Below the pieces are notes generated by a model, which saw nothing but the letters and a program-made list of their open reading frames with translations, did not search any database and was not told where the DNA came from. Source: Paenibacillus_S vulneris (GTDB lineage: Bacteria; Bacillota; Bacilli; Paenibacillales; NBRC-103111). Taken from it: a stretch of DNA of 64,000 bases. The DNA lies in NCBI RefSeq assembly GCF_039543185.1, contig NZ_BAABJG010000003.1, forward strand, positions 310,001 through 374,000, read 5' to 3'. Shown piece by piece: positions 50,044 to 58,494 of the stretch; the first letter of the stretch is position 1, and the number at the start of each line of letters is the position of its first letter. Both the position numbers and the translations under genes were made by a program.

Positions 50044-52659
50044 ATGGCAATCAGAGAAAAGCAGGCAGCACCCGAAAGCGCGGTATCTGCACAAGAGGAA
50101 GTAAACGGACTAGTCCAAAAAGCCAGGAAGGCATTGCAGGCCATGCTTCAGCTGAACCAGGAGCAGGTGGACGCGGTGGTGCAGCAGATGGCGCTGGCCG
50201 GTCTGGATAAGCATATGTCACTCGCCAAGCAAGCGGTTGAAGAAACGGGCCGAGGCGTCTATGAGGATAAAATTACGAAAAACCTGTTCGCTACCGAGTA
50301 CATTTACCACAGCATCAAATACGACAAGACCGTTGGCGTCATCGAAGACAATCCTTATGAACAATACCAGAAGGTGGCCGAGCCGGTAGGGATCATCGCC
50401 GGTGTCACGCCTGTAACGAATCCGACGTCAACCACCATGTTTAAGGCGCTGATTGCCATGAAGACCCGCAATCCGATCATCTTCGCCTTCCACCCGTCAG
50501 CTCAGCGCAGCAGCGAGGCCGCAGCGCGGACCGTGATGGAAGCGGCTGTTAAAGCAGGCGCACCCGAAGGCTGCATCCAGTGGATAGAGCATCCGTCTGT
50601 GGAGGCGACGAATCTCTTGATGAACCATCCCGATGTAGCGCTGGTGCTGGCTACAGGCGGAGCTTCGATGGTCAAGGCGGCATACAGCACGGGCAAACCG
50701 GCGCTTGGCGTCGGACCGGGCAACGTGCCGTGCTTTATCGAGAAGACGGCCAATTTGAAGCAGGCCGTGACCGACTTGATTTTGTCTAAAACGTTCGACA
50801 ACGGTATGATCTGCGCGTCCGAACAAGCCGTCATCATCGAAGAAGCTATCTATTCTCAGACGAAGCAGTTAATGAGCGATATGGGCAGCTATTTCTTGAA
50901 CAAAGAAGAGACAGAGGCGGTTTCGAAGCTGGTTATCAACCCGGAGAAATGCGCGGTCAATGCCGTCATCGTCGGCCAGTCCGCTGTGAAAATCGCCGGT
51001 ATGGCAGGCATCACGGTACCGGCGGATACGAAGGTGCTTGTTGCGGAGCTCGCAGGCGTCGGCGAGGCCTACCCGCTATCCGCCGAGAAGCTGAGCCCGG
51101 TTCTGGCATGCTACAAGGTGAAGAACGCCGCTCAGGGCATCGCCCGGGCCGCTGAAGTGATCGCCTACGGCGGTATGGGGCACTCCTCCGTCATTCATTC
51201 CAACGACGAGTCGGTGATTGCGGAATTCTCCGCAGCGCTGCAAACCGGACGCATCATTGTCAATGCGCCTTCGACGCACGGCGCGATTGGAGATATTTAC
51301 AACACGAACCTGCCGTCCCTTACGCTCGGCTGCGGCTCCTACGGCCGCAATTCGACGACGGCGAACGTCACAGCGGTCAATCTGCTCAACATCAAGCGGG
51401 TGGTGCACCGTACGGTCAATATGCAGTGGTTCAAAATCCCGCCGAAGGTTTATTTCGAGAAGGGCGCAACGCAGTACTTGGAGAAAATGCCGGATATCTC
51501 GCGCATCCTGATTGTGACTGACCCCATGATGGTGAAGCTCGGATACGTCGAGCGTGTCGAATATTATTTGCGCAAGCGGAAATCACCCGTCTCCATTGAG
51601 ATTTTTGCCAATGTGGAGCCCGACCCGTCCGTCGATACGGTTGAACGCGGCACAAGGCTGATGGAATCGTTCCAGCCGGATTGCGTCATTGCCCTTGGCG
51701 GCGGTTCCCCGATGGATGCGGCGAAGGCAATGTGGCTGTTCTATGAATATCCGGATACGAGCTTCGAGTCGCTGAAGCAGAAGTTCCTGGATATCCGCAA
51801 GCGGGTATACAAATATCCGCGTCTCGGCCGCAAAGCGAAGTTCGTCGCTATTCCGACGACCTCGGGTACGGGCTCGGAGGTGACCTCCTTCGCGGTCATT
51901 ACCGACAAGCGGGCAGGCCATACCAAATACCCGCTGGCCGATTATGAGCTGACGCCGGATGTAGCGATTATCGACCCGGACTATGTATACAGCCTGCCGA
52001 AAACAGCGGTAGCCGATACAGGCATGGATGTGCTCACCCATGCGATTGAAGCTTACGTGTCCGTCATGGCTAACGATTATACCGACGGCCTTGCTATCAA
52101 AGCGATCCAGCTCGTGTTCCAATACCTGGAGCCTTCGTTCGCTACGGCAGACCCGCTGGCCAGGGAAAAGATGCACAATGCTTCGACGATTGCGGGGATG
52201 GCCTTTGCCAATGCCTTCCTGGGCATTAACCACAGTCTGGCCCACAAATGGGGCGGAGAGTTCCACACGGCGCACGGGAGGACGAATGCGATTCTAATGC
52301 CTCATGTTATCCGTTATAACGCGCAGAAGCCGACGAAATACGCATCGTTTCCCAAATACGGTCACTTTGTAGCCGATCAGCGCTACGCCGAAATTGCCCG
52401 CATCCTGGGTTTGCCTGCCCGTACGACGGAAGAGGGTGTGAACAGCTTGATCGAGGCGATCCGCAAGCTCAATAAGGCGCTCGGCATCCCGGCCTCCTTC
52501 TCGGAGCTCGGCATCGATCCGCAAGTATTTGAGGCCAAGGCCGACGAGCTGGCCGATCGCGCCTTCGAGGATCAATGCACGACCGCGAACCCGCGGATGC
52601 CGCTCGTCACCGAGCTGGCGGAGCTGTACCGCAAGGCGTTTTACGGGAAATTTGAATAA
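50044..52659 (+). CDS. adhE: Bifunctional acetaldehyde-CoA/alcohol dehydrogenase
   Basis: Converts acetyl-CoA to acetaldehyde and then ethanol, reoxidising two NADH. The N-terminal aldehyde dehydrogenase half (to about 445) carries the catalytic Cys257 in GMICASEQA; the C-terminal iron-dependent alcohol dehydrogenase half starts near residue 462 (WFKIPPKVYFEKG) and has GGGSPMDAAK, HAIEAYVS and HSLAHKWGGEFHTAHGRTN for NAD and iron binding. The 871-residue length is standard. GGAGGCGG precedes the ATG. With pflB next door it forms the ethanol branch of anaerobic pyruvate metabolism. Confidence 0.97.
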   Translation: MAIREKQAAPESAVSAQEEVNGLVQKARKALQAMLQLNQEQVDAVVQQMALAGLDKHMSLAKQAVEETGRGVYEDKITKNLFATEYIYHSIKYDKTVGVIEDNPYEQYQKVAEPVGIIAGVTPVTNPTSTTMFKALIAMKTRNPIIFAFHPSAQRSSEAAARTVMEAAVKAGAPEGCIQWIEHPSVEATNLLMNHPDVALVLATGGASMVKAAYSTGKPALGVGPGNVPCFIEKTANLKQAVTDLILSKTFDNGMICASEQAVIIEEAIYSQTKQLMSDMGSYFLNKEETEAVSKLVINPEKCAVNAVIVGQSAVKIAGMAGITVPADTKVLVAELAGVGEAYPLSAEKLSPVLACYKVKNAAQGIARAAEVIAYGGMGHSSVIHSNDESVIAEFSAALQTGRIIVNAPSTHGAIGDIYNTNLPSLTLGCGSYGRNSTTANVTAVNLLNIKRVVHRTVNMQWFKIPPKVYFEKGATQYLEKMPDISRILIVTDPMMVKLGYVERVEYYLRKRKSPVSIEIFANVEPDPSVDTVERGTRLMESFQPDCVIALGGGSPMDAAKAMWLFYEYPDTSFESLKQKFLDIRKRVYKYPRLGRKAKFVAIPTTSGTGSEVTSFAVITDKRAGHTKYPLADYELTPDVAIIDPDYVYSLPKTAVADTGMDVLTHAIEAYVSVMANDYTDGLAIKAIQLVFQYLEPSFATADPLAREKMHNASTIAGMAFANAFLGINHSLAHKWGGEFHTAHGRTNAILMPHVIRYNAQKPTKYASFPKYGHFVADQRYAEIARILGLPARTTEEGVNSLIEAIRKLNKALGIPASFSELGIDPQVFEAKADELADRAFEDQCTTANPRMPLVTELAELYRKAFYGKFE

Positions 52660-52717
52660 GAAGCCCGTCCTTATTCCATTCGATCTATAAGTTGACCCTA
52701 CTTTGGAGGTGCCTGTC

Positions 52718-54994
52718 ATGGTAATGAAAGAAACGGATTTGCAGCAGCAGAAGCAGCAATCATGGGAAGCGTATTATGAAGGGTTTCGTCCCGGCAAATG
52801 GCGGACGCATATCGATGTGAAGGATTTTATCGACCGGAATCTGACTCCTTATAGCGGAGACGAATCCTTTCTTGCTGGTCCGACTGAGGCGACCGTCTCG
52901 CTATGGCAGCGGATCCGCGAGCTGATGAAGCAGGAAATAGCGGGCGGAGGCGTATTGGATGTGGACGTTAACACGGTATCGACCATTACGTCCCATGCGC
53001 CGGGGTATATTGATAAAGAGAAGGAACAGATCGTCGGACTGCAGACGGACGCGCCATTCAAGCGCTCCGTGCAGCCGTTCGGCGGCATCCGGATGGTGGT
53101 TGATGCCTGCGAAGCCTACGGATTTCAGCTGCCACCAGATATCGTCCGGCTGTTCACCGAAATCCGCAAGACGCATAACCAGGGCGTATTTGACGCTTAT
53201 ACGACCGAGATGCGCACGGCGCGGAAGGCGGGCATCATTACCGGCCTTCCGGATGCCTATGGACGCGGCCGAATCATCGGAGATTACCGCCGAGTCGCAT
53301 TGTATGGCGTCGATCGGCTGATTGAAGCGAAGCAAGAGGAGCTGCGGCAGCTCGAGGTCGACGCAATGACCGAAGAGGTCATCCGTGTCCGGGAGGAGCT
53401 ATCCGAGCAAATCGCGGCGCTGGGCGAGCTGAAGCGGATGGCCGCCTCCTACGGCTGCGACATTTCCCGCCCGGCCGTAACGGCCAAAGAAGCGGTGCAG
53501 TGGCTGTACTTCGCTTACCTTGGAGCGATCAAGGAGCAGAACGGGGCCGCGATGAGTCTCGGCCGCGTATCCAGCTTCCTTGACATCTATATCGAGCGTG
53601 ACCTGAGGGAAGGCAGGCTGACGGAAGAAGCGGCGCAGGAGCTGATGGACCACTTTGTCATGAAGCTTCGAATCGTGAAGTTCCTGCGTACACCGGACTA
53701 TAACGAGCTGTTCAGCGGCGATCCGACCTGGGTGACAGAGTCTGTCGGCGGCATGGCGCTGGACGGAACGACACGTGTCACCCGCAGCTCGTTCCGCATC
53801 CTGCATACGCTGTATAACCTCGGGCCTGCGCCGGAGCCAAACTTGACGGTGCTGTGGTCGACCCGACTGCCGGAGGCGTTCAAGGCCTACTGCGCCAAGG
53901 TGTCCATAGAGACAAGCTCGATTCAATATGAGAACGACGATCTCATGCTGCCGCAGTTCGGCGACGATTACGGCATTGCCTGCTGCGTATCGGCGATGCG
54001 AATCGGCAAGCAGATGCAGTTCTTCGGCGCGCGAGCCAACCTTGCCAAAGCGCTGCTCTATGCGATCAATGGCGGAGTGGACGAGAAGCTGGGCATCCAG
54101 GTAGGTCCGGCTATTGCGCCGATTCGGAGCGAAACGCTCACGTACGATGAGGTTATGCCGAAGTACGATATGGTGCTGGAATGGCTGGCCAAGCTCTATA
54201 TCAACACGCTAAATGTGATTCACTACATGCATGATAAGTACTGCTACGAGCGGCTGGAGATGGCGCTTCACGATAGAGACATTTTGCGTACCATGGCATG
54301 CGGTATCGCCGGTCTGTCTGTCGTAGCCGACAGCTTGAGCGCGCTGAAATACGCGACAGTCCGGCCGATTCGCAACGAGCAGGGCATAGCGGTCGATTTC
54401 GAAATCGAAGGCGACTATCCGCAGTACGGCAACAACGACGAACGGGTCGACCGCATCGCCGTAGAGCTGACGGAAGCATTCCTTGCGAAGCTGCGCAAGC
54501 ATAAGACCTACCGCAATGCGATGACGACGATGTCCGTGTTGACCATCACCTCGAACGTCGTCTACGGGAAGAAAACCGGCAGCACGCCGGATGGCCGCAA
54601 AGCGGGCGAACCGTTCGCTCCGGGAGCCAATCCGATGCACGGCCGTGACCGCAAAGGCGCTCTGGCGTCGCTTGCTTCGGTAGCCAAGATTCCTTATGAG
54701 AGCTGCCTCGACGGCATCTCGAATACGTTCTCGATCATACCGAAGGCGCTCGGCAAAGAGCAGGAGGCGAGGGTGAACAACCTGGTCAGCATGCTGGACG
54801 GTTACTCTGCAACCGGCGGACATCACCTGAACGTCAATGTATTCGACCGGGAGCATCTGCTTGATGCCATGGAGCATCCGGAGAATTATCCGCAGCTGAC
54901 CATCCGCGTCTCCGGTTACGCAGTCAACTTCGTCAAACTGACACGGGAGCAGCAGCTCGACGTCATCCACCGGACGTTTCACGGATCGATTTAA
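52718..54994 (+). CDS. pflB: Pyruvate formate-lyase (formate C-acetyltransferase)
   Basis: Glycyl-radical enzyme converting pyruvate and CoA to acetyl-CoA and formate under anaerobiosis. The catalytic cysteine pair is Cys422-Cys423 (YGIACCVSAMRIGKQ), and the radical Gly733 lies in IRVSGYAVNF close to the C-terminus. 758 residues is normal. I start at ATG 52718, where GGAGGTG is 6 bases upstream; an open frame from TTG 52703 overlaps that site. The radical form is cleaved by oxygen, which makes the co-transcribed hemerythrin notable. Formate would leave through the FocA-like channel. Confidence 0.97.
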   Translation: MVMKETDLQQQKQQSWEAYYEGFRPGKWRTHIDVKDFIDRNLTPYSGDESFLAGPTEATVSLWQRIRELMKQEIAGGGVLDVDVNTVSTITSHAPGYIDKEKEQIVGLQTDAPFKRSVQPFGGIRMVVDACEAYGFQLPPDIVRLFTEIRKTHNQGVFDAYTTEMRTARKAGIITGLPDAYGRGRIIGDYRRVALYGVDRLIEAKQEELRQLEVDAMTEEVIRVREELSEQIAALGELKRMAASYGCDISRPAVTAKEAVQWLYFAYLGAIKEQNGAAMSLGRVSSFLDIYIERDLREGRLTEEAAQELMDHFVMKLRIVKFLRTPDYNELFSGDPTWVTESVGGMALDGTTRVTRSSFRILHTLYNLGPAPEPNLTVLWSTRLPEAFKAYCAKVSIETSSIQYENDDLMLPQFGDDYGIACCVSAMRIGKQMQFFGARANLAKALLYAINGGVDEKLGIQVGPAIAPIRSETLTYDEVMPKYDMVLEWLAKLYINTLNVIHYMHDKYCYERLEMALHDRDILRTMACGIAGLSVVADSLSALKYATVRPIRNEQGIAVDFEIEGDYPQYGNNDERVDRIAVELTEAFLAKLRKHKTYRNAMTTMSVLTITSNVVYGKKTGSTPDGRKAGEPFAPGANPMHGRDRKGALASLASVAKIPYESCLDGISNTFSIIPKALGKEQEARVNNLVSMLDGYSATGGHHLNVNVFDREHLLDAMEHPENYPQLTIRVSGYAVNFVKLTREQQLDVIHRTFHGSI

Positions 54995-55196
54995 GACCGG
55001 TGAACAGGAGGACGAAGCAAACGGATACAGACTGCTGAAGCGTGGGTGTTCGTTCGCTCTCGTCCCCGTATTTCAGCTTATTCATGGATTACTGTCTGGA
55101 AATCTGGGGTAGCAGCGACCACAGAAGACGTTTCCGCATGTGGAGTCATCGTAATTCACCACGATTCTAAAGCGTTCAAGGAAAGGAGCTTATCGT

Positions 55197-55985
55197 ATGA
55201 ACGGCAGCCTTCACACCCATCTTGATCCTACCGGAACCGTCCACGTGCATACCGGACGCATTCATTCCATTGAAACGTTCGGAACCGTCGACGGCCCGGG
55301 CATACGCTTCGTGCTGTTCATGCAGGGCTGCGCGCTGCAGTGCCAATACTGCCATAACCCGGATACATGGGACTCCGGCAAAGGGCGCAACGTCCAGGTA
55401 GACGATATCCTGAGCGAGCTCGAGACCTATCTGGAATACTATCGGCGCTCTGGAGGGGGAATCACGGTCACCGGAGGGGAGCCGACCTTGCAAGCTCCGT
55501 TCGTTACCGCCTTGTTCACCGAAATCAAACGGCGATGGGGCCTGCATACAGCCCTCGATTCCTCCGGCTTCTGTGAGCCTGATCATGTCCGGGAGCTGCT
55601 GGATGTGACCGATTTGGTGCTGCTCGATTTAAAGCACATTGACCCGGTGAAGCACACGACGCTGACGAGCCAACCCAACGAACGGATGCTGCGCTTTGCC
55701 AGGCTGTTATCCGAGCAGGGCAAGCCAGTCTGGATACGCCATGTACTCGTACCTGGCATAACGGATGGCGGAGACGATCTGATGAAGCTCGGCGCTTTCA
55801 TCGGAGAACTGACCAACGTCGAGAAGCTGGAGCTGCTGCCTTATCACCGGATGGGGGTATATAAATGGCAGCAGTTGAATAAGCCATACCCGCTCGAAGG
55901 GGTAGCGGAACCGACCGAGAGGGAGGTGGAGCGGGCCAGGCAGCTGATCGGGTTGGGGATGGCTCAATCCGCAGGTTCGGCCTAA
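55197..55985 (+). CDS. pflA: Pyruvate formate-lyase activating enzyme
   Basis: Radical SAM enzyme that installs the glycyl radical on PflB. The 4Fe-4S motif is Cys45-x3-Cys49-x2-Cys52 (CALQCQYCHNP), and GGITVTGGEPTLQ contributes to SAM binding. FGTVDGPGIRFVLF is the conserved family start. The protein (262 aa) carries about 15 extra N-terminal residues rich in His (HTHLDPTGTVHVHTG), supported by AAAGGAG 8 bases before the ATG. It follows pflB after a 202-base gap that contains an AGGAGGA motif but no gene. Confidence 0.95.
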   Translation: MNGSLHTHLDPTGTVHVHTGRIHSIETFGTVDGPGIRFVLFMQGCALQCQYCHNPDTWDSGKGRNVQVDDILSELETYLEYYRRSGGGITVTGGEPTLQAPFVTALFTEIKRRWGLHTALDSSGFCEPDHVRELLDVTDLVLLDLKHIDPVKHTTLTSQPNERMLRFARLLSEQGKPVWIRHVLVPGITDGGDDLMKLGAFIGELTNVEKLELLPYHRMGVYKWQQLNKPYPLEGVAEPTEREVERARQLIGLGMAQSAGSA

Positions 55986-56014
55986 GAGATCTGTACCTAA
56001 TAATACCAATACGG

Positions 56015-56045
56015 GGCTGCCGGACATCGGCGGCCTTATTATCTT
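56015..56045 (+). terminator. Terminator after pflA (first)
   Basis: GGCTGCCG and CGGCGGCC form an 8-bp stem with loop GACAT, followed by TTATTATCTT. Confidence 0.6.
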
Positions 56046-56082
56046 GATGAATTTCCCAACGAAAAATTTGAACTAAACAAGG

Positions 56083-56122
56083 ACGAGGCTCGCTGTTGAC
56101 CAGCGCCTCGTTTTCTTTTTAT
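56083..56122 (+). terminator. Terminator after pflA (second, strong)
   Basis: ACGAGG-CT-CGCTG and CAGCG-CCTCGT pair almost fully, with TTTTCTTTTT behind. Confidence 0.85.
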
Positions 56123-56234
56123 GCTGTCGGAACGATTTGATTAATTTTTGGTAAATTTTAAAATGCGTAAAAACCTAGTTTCAATTGTAGCGTCTAACTT
56201 GTAGCAGCTTTAAACCAAGGGAGGCTTTATATGC

Positions 56235-57218
56235 ATGGGTAGAGTAAGTTCTGGGAAAGGGATTATGGCGGTTATAGTATCGTTTGGGCTGCTATTCAGC
56301 TGCACTGCCGAGCTTGAGGGTGCAGCACCCCCTAATTCCTTGGCTTATCAAAAGCAGGGTCGATCGGTATTGCCGCCGGTGATTTCATTGTTGGAAAATA
56401 CGTATCTGTATCCGGAGCCGGATGAATCGGTTGAGCCTTGGGCGGCGCTTACTCCACAAGATGTGAGCACAGTTGAAGAGGACATAGACCCTTCTTATCT
56501 TGAGGCGGATCCGCAAGGGAAGGTGTGGATTAAGATCAAGACCACATGGCTGGGCGATCTATGGATCCATCTTGACAAGGAAAAGGTTGGTATATTGAAG
56601 CCTGTGGATACCTATCTCGCTTTGTTATGGGATGCGCGGCTCTACTCCGAGCCGACCAGATCCGCAATGACCGAGGCTGTATTATCTCCGCAAACCGTGC
56701 ATGCGAATGCGGTATTTGAATCCCCATTCGCTATGTATTCTTCATCCTACCGCATCGAAACTTCTTGGCTAGGAGACCAGTGGATTGTAGCTAATCCTCA
56801 TTATCTCCGTGTCGAAGTGCTGAATTCGGAGCTTGATCTGCCTACCGAAACCTTATATATGGATGAGTATGATACGGGGAACCGGCTGCAGCGGCCATCC
56901 GATGCCAGATTTATTCCAGCGCAAAAAGTATTTGCCATGGAAAAGACCGACAACGGAGTATACCATGTGCGCGGCCAAAACGGCAGCATCTTTTGGGTAA
57001 ACCCGCAATTTGCACAGCCCGTAGGTGTAAAGAAAATAGATGAAACCTTAGAGCTGACAAAAAATACGGAACAGCATCTGTTTCCAACCATGCCATTTCC
57101 CGCCTTTGGACTTATTAGCCCGCAAAAGGTAAAGGCTTTCGAGCAATGGGACGATCCGCAAGGCAATCGGTGGTACCGAATTCACAGTTGGAGCGGTGAG
57201 ATGTGGATACAACCCTGA
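56235..57218 (+). CDS. Secreted protein with SH3-like repeats, probable lipoprotein
   Basis: A 327-residue exported protein. The N-terminal hydrophobic stretch IMAVIVSFGLLFSC ends in a lipobox-like LFSC. The body contains about four repeats with the pattern TWLGDLWIHLD, SWLGDQWIVANPHYL, NGSIFWVNPQF and SWSGEMWIQP, each preceded by a LYxEP or ALTPQ-type strand, suggesting tandem bacterial SH3-like domains that often bind the cell wall. ATG 56235 is 9 bases from GGGAGG; an ATG at 56231 runs into a stop. No enzymatic domain is seen; function unknown. Confidence 0.65.
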   Translation: MGRVSSGKGIMAVIVSFGLLFSCTAELEGAAPPNSLAYQKQGRSVLPPVISLLENTYLYPEPDESVEPWAALTPQDVSTVEEDIDPSYLEADPQGKVWIKIKTTWLGDLWIHLDKEKVGILKPVDTYLALLWDARLYSEPTRSAMTEAVLSPQTVHANAVFESPFAMYSSSYRIETSWLGDQWIVANPHYLRVEVLNSELDLPTETLYMDEYDTGNRLQRPSDARFIPAQKVFAMEKTDNGVYHVRGQNGSIFWVNPQFAQPVGVKKIDETLELTKNTEQHLFPTMPFPAFGLISPQKVKAFEQWDDPQGNRWYRIHSWSGEMWIQP

Positions 57219-57302
57219 TCCTTAAGCTAAACGAGGATTAGCGAGAAAATACCAGCATATGGTATTATCTATATTGTTCTATATGGTTTTAGGAGGTACA
57301 AA

Positions 57303-57541
57303 GTGTTGCTGAAAATAATAAATAATATTTTTCAGTTCATTATAATTGGTATTTCCTCCTATATTTTGATGACAAAAAGCTTGAACTGATACCCTATTTA
57401 ATGTTATTTCTAGCGTTGTCGTTATTGGCTTCGGGATTATCCGAAGTTATAAGCAACGGAAAAAGAACTTGGGGTTATACAACCATCATTGTATCTTTAT
57501 TTATCTTTTTTGTTAGTTTACAAAGTTTTATATTGAAGTAA
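57303..57541 (+). pseudogene. Frameshifted small membrane protein (DUF3953/YczI-like)
   Basis: The GTG at 57303 has AGGAGG 8 bases upstream and reads IIIGISSYILMTKSLN-stop. In another frame the sequence continues KLELIPYLMLFLALSLLASG to FVSLQSFILK-stop at 57541. Joining the frames needs one extra base near 57375-57385 and gives about 79 residues with two or three helices, like YczI/DUF3953. It is either a recent inactivation or a sequencing error; the intact ribosome binding site suggests recent change. Confidence 0.65.
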
Positions 57542-57565
57542 GGGTTATTACTCCTATTTAACATG

Positions 57566-57581
57566 CGACGCGGCTGCCGGC
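57566..57581. repeat. Second copy of CGACGCGGCTGCCGGC
   Basis: This 16-base sequence is identical to 45334-45349, where it forms half of a hairpin. Here the right arm is missing, so it may be a truncated copy of a dispersed palindromic element. Confidence 0.4.
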
Positions 57582-57630
57582 ATAACATCAACGGTCATGT
57601 CGCGCTACTATAGTCAAAGGCGGGATAAAG

Positions 57631-58266
57631 ATGTTGAATGAGTTAGAACAATTACCAGAACCGGCAAGCTTAAAAAAGCTAATGGCCGTTCAAGCAGCTT
57701 TAAATACGATTCTTTGTGAGACGGAATGGCTTCGTTATCATAGCTTTGTTCAGGAATGGGATGAAGGAGTTTCTATGGCCAAAATACGTAATGGGGCAGG
57801 GGACCACCTTATCATGCTGTTTTCCTCCGATGGCTGTATCATAAAGGGGTTTGACCATGAATCCCAGCTAAGTCCCTATGCGCAAGATGAACATAAGGTA
57901 TGGCCGGGCATCTATGATAACGTTCCGAACGAATTACTCTCTCTATTAGAGCATGAAGGAATTGAAAAAGAAGATGTGACTTTTTGTATATGGCGTAAAA
58001 ATAGTGATCCAACCTGGCAGAAAGGGAATGTTAAGCTGCCGAATGGAGCAGATGATGGCTCTTCATTTTTGTTAGGAACGATTTACCAGACACCGGAAGA
58101 TTTCGTACAATTTGCGGAAGATTATTTTGAACTGGAGCTGCCCATAGAGGTTGTTGAACAAATTTATGAGGGTATCCCCGTTACTGTCGAGATGATACAA
58201 AGGCTGAACCCTGAATGTGCTGCAGAGGAAGTTTATCGGGAGTTGGAATCATTGGGATTTATATAA
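57631..58266 (+). CDS. Conserved hypothetical protein
   Basis: A 211-residue soluble, acidic protein that I do not recognise. It begins MLNELEQLPEPASLKKLMAV; the middle has LRYHSFVQEWDEGVSMAKIRNGAGDHLIMLFS and a final YFELELPIEVVEQIYEGIP. The composition and single-domain alpha/beta look, with HKVWPGIYDNVPNELLSLLEH, recall polymorphic-toxin immunity proteins, but I see no defining motif and no adjacent toxin. The start lacks a strong ribosome binding site (AAAGGCGGG, 9 bases upstream). Confidence 0.65.
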   Translation: MLNELEQLPEPASLKKLMAVQAALNTILCETEWLRYHSFVQEWDEGVSMAKIRNGAGDHLIMLFSSDGCIIKGFDHESQLSPYAQDEHKVWPGIYDNVPNELLSLLEHEGIEKEDVTFCIWRKNSDPTWQKGNVKLPNGADDGSSFLLGTIYQTPEDFVQFAEDYFELELPIEVVEQIYEGIPVTVEMIQRLNPECAAEEVYRELESLGFI

Positions 58267-58330
58267 AAACCGGATAAGCAATTAAGCTGCCCGGCAATAT
58301 CAGCAAGAAAGCCACAAATATAAAATGACA

Positions 58331-58360
58331 CTTCCTTAATGCTCGAGGGCATTAAGGAAG
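58331..58360. repeat. Perfect 12-bp inverted repeat
   Basis: CTTCCTTAATGC and GCATTAAGGAAG flank TCGAGG. There is no T-tract on either strand. It lies in the gap between the hypothetical gene and the AraC gene. Confidence 0.55.
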
Positions 58361-58494
58361 CTGACTCACCAGTAGTAGTTTTCATCAAGAACGTAAGACT
58401 GTAATATCCCACCTCTAATTTAGTACCTACCTCTTTTTGTTGGGAATCGTCAGGATTGTTATTACCACCCTTGACTTCCCGCCACTCAAATTTT

